Part shown: piece by piece, positions 5,967 through 8,961 of the stretch | Layout: the number at the start of each line of letters is the position of its first letter | Numbering within the stretch: the stretch's first letter is position 1 | Notes under the pieces: model-generated | Told to the model about the DNA's origin: nothing | Databases searched by the model: none | What the model saw: the letters and a program-made list of their open reading frames with translations, nothing else | From: Treponema sp. | GTDB taxonomy: Bacteria > Spirochaetota > Spirochaetia > Treponematales > Breznakiellaceae | Direction of reading: 5' to 3' | DNA: 8,961 bases | NCBI GenBank assembly: GCA_031290325.1 | Contig: JAITNU010000228.1 | Location: forward strand, 1-8,961 | Translations under genes and position numbers: made by a program

Positions 5967-7981
5967 AGCCCGGTATGGTACGCAAACCCATGAGAGCCGG
6001 TTTCATTATCTGCGGCTTATCGATACTCCTGGCAGCCCCTGGGGTCCAATGCCAGACCGCTTCGGGAAACTCCTGGCCTCCGGTGTTACCCGGCGGGCAC
6101 CGGGGAGCGGTAAACGCCCTGGTGTATAATGCACAAGGGCGGATTCTGAGCGCCGGTGCCGATGGTTTCCTCGGCATCTGGGATCTCTCCCATAACACCG
6201 CCCTGGAACGGTTTCAGGTAAGCTCTTCGGCCATACATGCCATGGTGCTGCGGCCCCTTAAAACCCAGATAGCCCTGATAGAAAGTGATACCCTGGGACA
6301 GTACCGCATCTCAGCCTGGGATTATGAAACCAGGCAAAAGCTCTTCACCCGTTCCTTCGAAGACCCCATATCCTATATCACCTATGCTGCCGGAGGGAAT
6401 TTTCTGATCCTTGGGGGAACGAGGCGCAACGGGGTCATCTTCGTCCATCCTGAAACCGGTGAGCTGCTGCGCTCTGCCCCGGATATTCCCGGTACCGTGA
6501 GCTTTGCCGCTACCGGACGGTCGGAACGGACCATGATAAGCTATGTACCTACCGGGGTCCTTTCCTATTGGGACCTGGAATCGGGAAAAGAGATCCGCCA
6601 TTTTATCGTCCCCCCAGAGATACGCTCCCCCATCCTTTTTGGCACTAACCGTTTCCTGGGGGGTATCGATCAGGGAGGCCTGGTGATCCTCGATGCGGTT
6701 TCCGGCACCGAAATAGTACGGGATCGTTTTATTTCCCAGGGAACCTTGGTTCCCATTGATCCGGACCTGTCCGAATTTGTGTGCGCTTCAGGTGGCGGAG
6801 GTATATCCACCCTGTACCATTTCAGCCTGAGCGCTTCAGGCAAACTGGAAACCAAAAACCGCCGGGTGGTTTCTCAGCGCATAGCCCCCATTACCAGCGC
6901 GGCCATTACCCAGGATGCTATGGCCCTGGGAACTAGCAATGGCAGCCTCTGGATCTTTCACCAGGACGGGAAAACCGACCTTATGGCCGTGAAGCACCAG
7001 TCGGGCATTGCGGAACTTGCGGCATCTGGGACGGTCCTGGCCATAAGGAGCGGAGCTTCCATTGGCTTCATCCCCCTGGATTATACCCAGCTTACAGATA
7101 ATACCCTCATCCACTTTACGAGTAGTGTCTATTCCCATATTACCGCTGAGGTTGCAGAAAGCCCGGGGGGAACGTTCCTGCTTTGGCAGGAAAACAACCC
7201 GTCCTTGTATCCGGTGATTAAACAGGTCCGCTTCAATGGGGGAGTTATCAGTACATCCGATACCATCCTGGACAAACTCTCCACCCGTGTTCCCCTCCGT
7301 TCCACTGCCATCCTGGGAGACCAGGCCATCTTTCTCAACGCAGTGGGAAACATTACGGTTCTATCCACAATAAGCGGGGAAGTGGTTTTTTCTTTTTCCG
7401 CCATAGGTGCCCTGGACGCCACCTTCCTTGATGCAGGGAACATCCTCATCGGACGGAGCGCCATTTCCGGCAACACCCCCTTCCTGATCGTTAATACCCT
7501 TACTGGGGAAACCGTGCCCCTTGTTTCCTCCCGGGGAATCGGGATACGGGTATACCGGGGATCGAGCGGAAGCGTCTATGGTGCGGTCATCGATCAGGAA
7601 TCGGGAACCATGAAAACCGTGCTGCTCAGGATCAACACCGCCCATCCTGCGCTTTCCGAGCGTCTGGATGAATATCCCGGGGAGGATACCAGTTTCGGCA
7701 TCGCGGAAACCGGCGGGTTCCCGGGTTCGACCCTGGGCGGCGAGAGCGCCAATCGCTACACCCCAGCGGGCATGATCCCCTTTGAACGAAGCCCTGGTTT
7801 TCCCCTGGATCTCATTGACGGGGGCCGCTTTTTTATCGTCCTTGATGGAGAAGGGAACATCGCCTGGCACGATCCTCTGTCGGGAAAACGGTTGGCCCTG
7901 TTCCATCTGTATGAGGATGAGTGGATATTGGAAATAGTAAACACCGAACCCGTACTCCGGGGAAGGGTGAGCAAAAGTTAG
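5963..7981 (+). CDS. Exported WD40-type beta-propeller protein, function unknown
   Basis: The 672-residue protein begins with an N-terminal signal sequence (core about 12-27, FIICGLSILLAAPG). Cleavage is probable around Cys30; the lipobox would be poor (G-V-Q-C), so signal peptidase I is more likely than lipidation. The body is a run of WD40/YVTN-like blades. Clear ones are GGHRGAVNALVY with IWD at 72-74, SAWDYETRQ (117-125) and SYWDLESGKE (201-210), with later, more degenerate blades to the C-terminal WHDPLSGKRL. Its length suggests two propellers of about seven blades, probably a protein-protein interaction scaffold in the periplasm. No catalytic motif is seen. The GTG start overlaps the rseP stop (GTGA, 5963-5966); ATG codons at 5975 and 5990 are alternatives, none with a good SD, so reinitiation after rseP is likely. 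The coupling suggests a role with RseP at the envelope; this is inference. It ends at a strong terminator. Confidence 0.85.
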   Translation: MKPGMVRKPMRAGFIICGLSILLAAPGVQCQTASGNSWPPVLPGGHRGAVNALVYNAQGRILSAGADGFLGIWDLSHNTALERFQVSSSAIHAMVLRPLKTQIALIESDTLGQYRISAWDYETRQKLFTRSFEDPISYITYAAGGNFLILGGTRRNGVIFVHPETGELLRSAPDIPGTVSFAATGRSERTMISYVPTGVLSYWDLESGKEIRHFIVPPEIRSPILFGTNRFLGGIDQGGLVILDAVSGTEIVRDRFISQGTLVPIDPDLSEFVCASGGGGISTLYHFSLSASGKLETKNRRVVSQRIAPITSAAITQDAMALGTSNGSLWIFHQDGKTDLMAVKHQSGIAELAASGTVLAIRSGASIGFIPLDYTQLTDNTLIHFTSSVYSHITAEVAESPGGTFLLWQENNPSLYPVIKQVRFNGGVISTSDTILDKLSTRVPLRSTAILGDQAIFLNAVGNITVLSTISGEVVFSFSAIGALDATFLDAGNILIGRSAISGNTPFLIVNTLTGETVPLVSSRGIGIRVYRGSSGSVYGAVIDQESGTMKTVLLRINTAHPALSERLDEYPGEDTSFGIAETGGFPGSTLGGESANRYTPAGMIPFERSPGFPLDLIDGGRFFIVLDGEGNIAWHDPLSGKRLALFHLYEDEWILEIVNTEPVLRGRVSKS

Positions 7982-7996
7982 GAACGGCCCGGAATT

Positions 7997-8019
7997 CCAC
8001 GTGAGCTCGTGGTTTTTTT
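7997..8019 (+). terminator. Intrinsic terminator of the rseP-WD40 operon
   Basis: A CCACG/CGTGG stem (7997-8001 with 8008-8012) around a TGAGCT loop is followed directly by seven T. It lies 15 nt after the WD40 stop. On the opposite strand no T-run follows, so it works for the plus strand only and does not explain the end of the aspartic protease gene. Confidence 0.9.
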
Positions 8020-8055
8020 AATTTGGAATTACCCCATACCGCAGTGTTTCCACCT

Positions 8056-8469
8056 TTACCGCACCTGGTGCACCCACTTACTACCGTGGGCGCCGGCCAA
8101 ACAGCGTTCCCCCGGGTTCACTATCAAGTCCATATCTTCCAGGGGGATGACCCCCAAAAGAGTTTCGTGGCCGGTTGGCAGCACGAATGGATGACTTGTG
8201 GTGAACCGGTCTTTCCAAATGATTCTCACCGCCTCGGCGACAGTACATTCCTGCGGTACGTCGCCGGCAAGATACACCGAATCTTCCTTTTCAATCTCCA
8301 GACCAAGCTTTTGCCGCATGGCATCGGTAATGACCAGCGGCCCCGCCCCGGTATCGACGATAGCATCGACCGTAACCTGCCGCACCTCCGCATCTTTGAT
8401 ATACCCGCCTCGGGCATAAGCCGCATCCCGCACATTCACCAGGGTGATTTTTTCTACTACTTCGCCCAT
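8056..8469 (-). CDS. Clan AA retropepsin-like aspartic protease, single domain
   Basis: From the preferred start this is a 137-residue protein. The catalytic motif is VDAIVDTGAGPLVIT (34-48) with Asp39-Thr-Gly-Ala. The second family motif, LLGVIPLEDMDLIVNPGE (104-121), is the Leu-Leu-Gly flap-side segment of retropepsin-like proteins. Such proteins have one active-site Asp per chain, so they act as homodimers. No signal peptide or membrane helix is seen, so it is probably cytosolic; the substrate is unknown. Start choice: the frame is open to 8511, but that start lies inside the promoter. The ATG at 8467-8469 follows GGAGG (spacing about 4 nt) and begins MGEVVEKITL, like family members that begin with a short Met-Gly strand. 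It is convergent with the WD40 gene. The stop is 37 nt from the WD40 terminator and no terminator of its own is seen. Confidence 0.85.
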   Translation of the reverse strand: MGEVVEKITLVNVRDAAYARGGYIKDAEVRQVTVDAIVDTGAGPLVITDAMRQKLGLEIEKEDSVYLAGDVPQECTVAEAVRIIWKDRFTTSHPFVLPTGHETLLGVIPLEDMDLIVNPGERCLAGAHGSKWVHQVR

Positions 8470-8490
8470 TATACCTCCGTTGACGTGTAT

Positions 8491-8519
8491 AGTATATCGT
8501 GTTTTACCCAAATCGTCAA
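8491..8519 (-). promoter_or_regulatory. Promoter of the aspartic protease gene
   Basis: The minus strand has a -35 TTGACG (8514-8519), a 17-nt spacer and a -10 TATACT (8491-8496), five of six consensus bases at both boxes. The predicted transcript begins near 8484, giving a short 5' UTR of about 15 nt with GGAGG before the ATG at 8469. This rules out translation from 8511. Confidence 0.8.
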
Positions 8520-8591
8520 ATACATCGCAAAAAGGCGGTGATCCACAAAGTATACTGAGGCATCATATATGACCTTCATTGATGTAAAAGA

Positions 8592-8735
8592 ATGTCGCAG
8601 CAAAGCTGGTTTCCGATAAACGGGGAGAATCGCCGAAAGAAGAAAAGGGGGCCGGGTGATCTACCCGCCGCCGTGGATGCGGGGGAAGCCGAAACGTTGA
8701 CAGAAGAGCGGGGAAGCCGGGGGAGGGTGTCCTGA
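8592..8735 (+). CDS. Possible 47-residue basic small ORF, doubtful
   Basis: The ORF starts at ATG 8592-8594 and ends at TGA 8733-8735. It is rich in Arg, Lys, Glu and Gly (for example NRRKKKRGPGD, 13-23). No recognised family; only a weak AAAAG lies upstream. Its stop overlaps the next ATG (8735-8737), whose 9-codon frame again ends at a TGA overlapping an ATG (8764-8766) with AAAGGAGGAGG upstream, giving an unusual TGATG chain. It may be a decayed gene, a structured RNA or chance. Confidence 0.15.
   Translation: MSQQSWFPINGENRRKKKRGPGDLPAAVDAGEAETLTEERGSRGRVS
8633..8735 (+). repeat. GC-rich hairpin and direct repeats of a possible structured RNA
   Basis: CGGGT-GATCT-ACCCG forms a 5-bp stem with a 5-nt loop in the 8650s-8660s. 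Downstream the sequence GCGGGGGAAGCCG (near 8679) is repeated as GCGGGGAAGCCG (near 8708). The strand is strongly biased to purines. It matches no RNA family I can name. Confidence 0.3.
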
Positions 8736-8810
8736 TGCGGCATAAAGGAGGAGGTCTGCCCTGATGCCATTTCTTGCTGAGGCATAGGTTTAAACCAAAT
8801 AAAAAAACTT

Positions 8811-8833
8811 AAAAAGCGATTTTTTGCTTTTTT
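8811..8833 (+). terminator. Weak A/T-rich hairpin, terminator-like
   Basis: AAAAAGC (8811-8817) pairs with GCTTTTT (8826-8832) around a GATTTTTT loop and is followed by further T. The stem is only 2/7 G-C, so it is weak; it would end plus-strand transcripts of the preceding purine-rich stretch, if any exist. Confidence 0.35.
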
Positions 8834-8873
8834 ACAAGAAATATGGTAACTATTCAGTCGATGCAAAATCAGG

Positions 8874-8961
8874 AATAAAAACCACGGAAGGCGCGGAAAG
8901 ACGCGGAAAGAGAAGATTTCAAAGTAGGATTCCGCGTTATTCCGCGTTTTCCGTGGTTATT
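8874..8961. repeat. Large inverted repeat with 10-bp periodic arms
   Basis: The left arm has three successive 10-bp units, CCACGGAAGG, CGCGGAAAGA, CGCGGAAAGA (8882-8911). The right arm, read in reverse complement, is CCACGGAAAA, CGCGGAATAA, CGCGGAATCC (8927-8956). The arms pair over CCACGGAA and both CGCGGAA cores, with G-T wobbles and a few mismatches between, and with AATAA/TTATT outside; a 15-nt loop separates them. It may be a dispersed palindromic repeat, a bidirectional terminator or a structured RNA. It may continue past the window end. Confidence 0.85.

Larger units (their letters stand above)
8520..8961. other. Stretch without a convincing gene
   Basis: From the aspartic protease promoter to the window end no protein of recognisable family is seen. 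It contains a purine-rich, GC-rich part (about 8610-8760) with repeated GCGGGG(G)AAGCCG, a CGGGT/ACCCG hairpin, a chain of tiny ORFs, an A/T-rich hairpin (8811-8832) and a terminal inverted repeat (8874-8961). Minus-strand 8576-8866 is open but has low-complexity, Ser/Pro-rich content, typical of the complement of purine-rich DNA. Confidence 0.6.

Noticed and set aside
7361..7906. Minus-strand frame of 181 residues within the WD40 gene
   Set aside because: Complement of a coding gene with clear propeller repeats; no family features.
8023..8541. Plus-strand frame of 172 residues opposite the aspartic protease
   Set aside because: Antisense to a gene with the DTGA motif and its own promoter; the composition is that of a shadow.
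8576..8866. Minus-strand frame of 96 residues near the window end
   Set aside because: Ser/Pro/Arg-rich sequence typical of the complement of purine-rich DNA; no ribosome-binding site or family match.
8882..8956. CRISPR-like array
   Set aside because: The repeats are 10 bp with no spacers and in inverted halves, unlike CRISPR repeats.

Overview
The window looks like chromosomal DNA from a spirochaete-like bacterium. The guess is a termite-gut Treponema or a relative. It rests on overall gene style, mid-range GC, a Cys-rich lipoprotein lipobox and the co-occurrence of a folate ECF transporter; no rRNA, tRNA or other decisive marker is present, so the assignment is inference.

Layout. The left half (1-4499) is a five-gene block on the minus strand, read from right to left: a folate-type ECF substrate-binding protein (folT-like, 3672-4277), an ECF ATPase (2694-3527), a short ECF transmembrane coupling protein (2131-2697), a DJ-1/PfpI-family protein (1540-2109) and a CapA/PgsA-type metallophosphoesterase lipoprotein (1-1518). 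A strong sigma-70-like promoter (4467-4495) lies ahead of folT, followed by a leader of about 180 nt. ecfA and ecfT overlap by 4 nt (ATGA), and the last three genes are separated by only 21 nt. The three transporter genes are much AT-richer (about 42% GC by hand count of sample lines) than DJ-1 (about 68%) and rseP (about 60%), which suggests the cassette was acquired.

The right half begins with a divergent plus-strand pair: the site-2 protease rseP (4602-5966, probably leaderless) and a translationally coupled, exported WD40-type beta-propeller protein (5963-7981). The pair ends at a clear intrinsic terminator (7997-8019). Convergent to it on the minus strand is a small retropepsin-like (clan AA) aspartic protease. 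Its true start is 8469, as shown by its own promoter at 8491-8519.

The last 490 nt contain no convincing gene. They hold a purine-rich, GC-rich stretch with internal repeats and a chain of tiny overlapping ORFs, an AT-rich hairpin, and at the window end a striking inverted repeat whose arms are each built of three 10-bp units.

How the genes work together: FolT binds a folate, and EcfT plus EcfA power its uptake. Both power components carry substitutions at usually conserved contact or catalytic positions (H-loop His to Asn in EcfA; Arg to Lys in both EcfT coupling motifs). DJ-1 and CapA appear to be co-transcribed, but no functional link to folate is evident. RseP and the propeller protein form a membrane/periplasm pair, probably envelope-related. 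I found no CRISPR array, prophage or intact mobile element. The most unusual items are the divergent ECF module with its leader, the leaderless rseP start, and the 10-bp-periodic inverted repeat.
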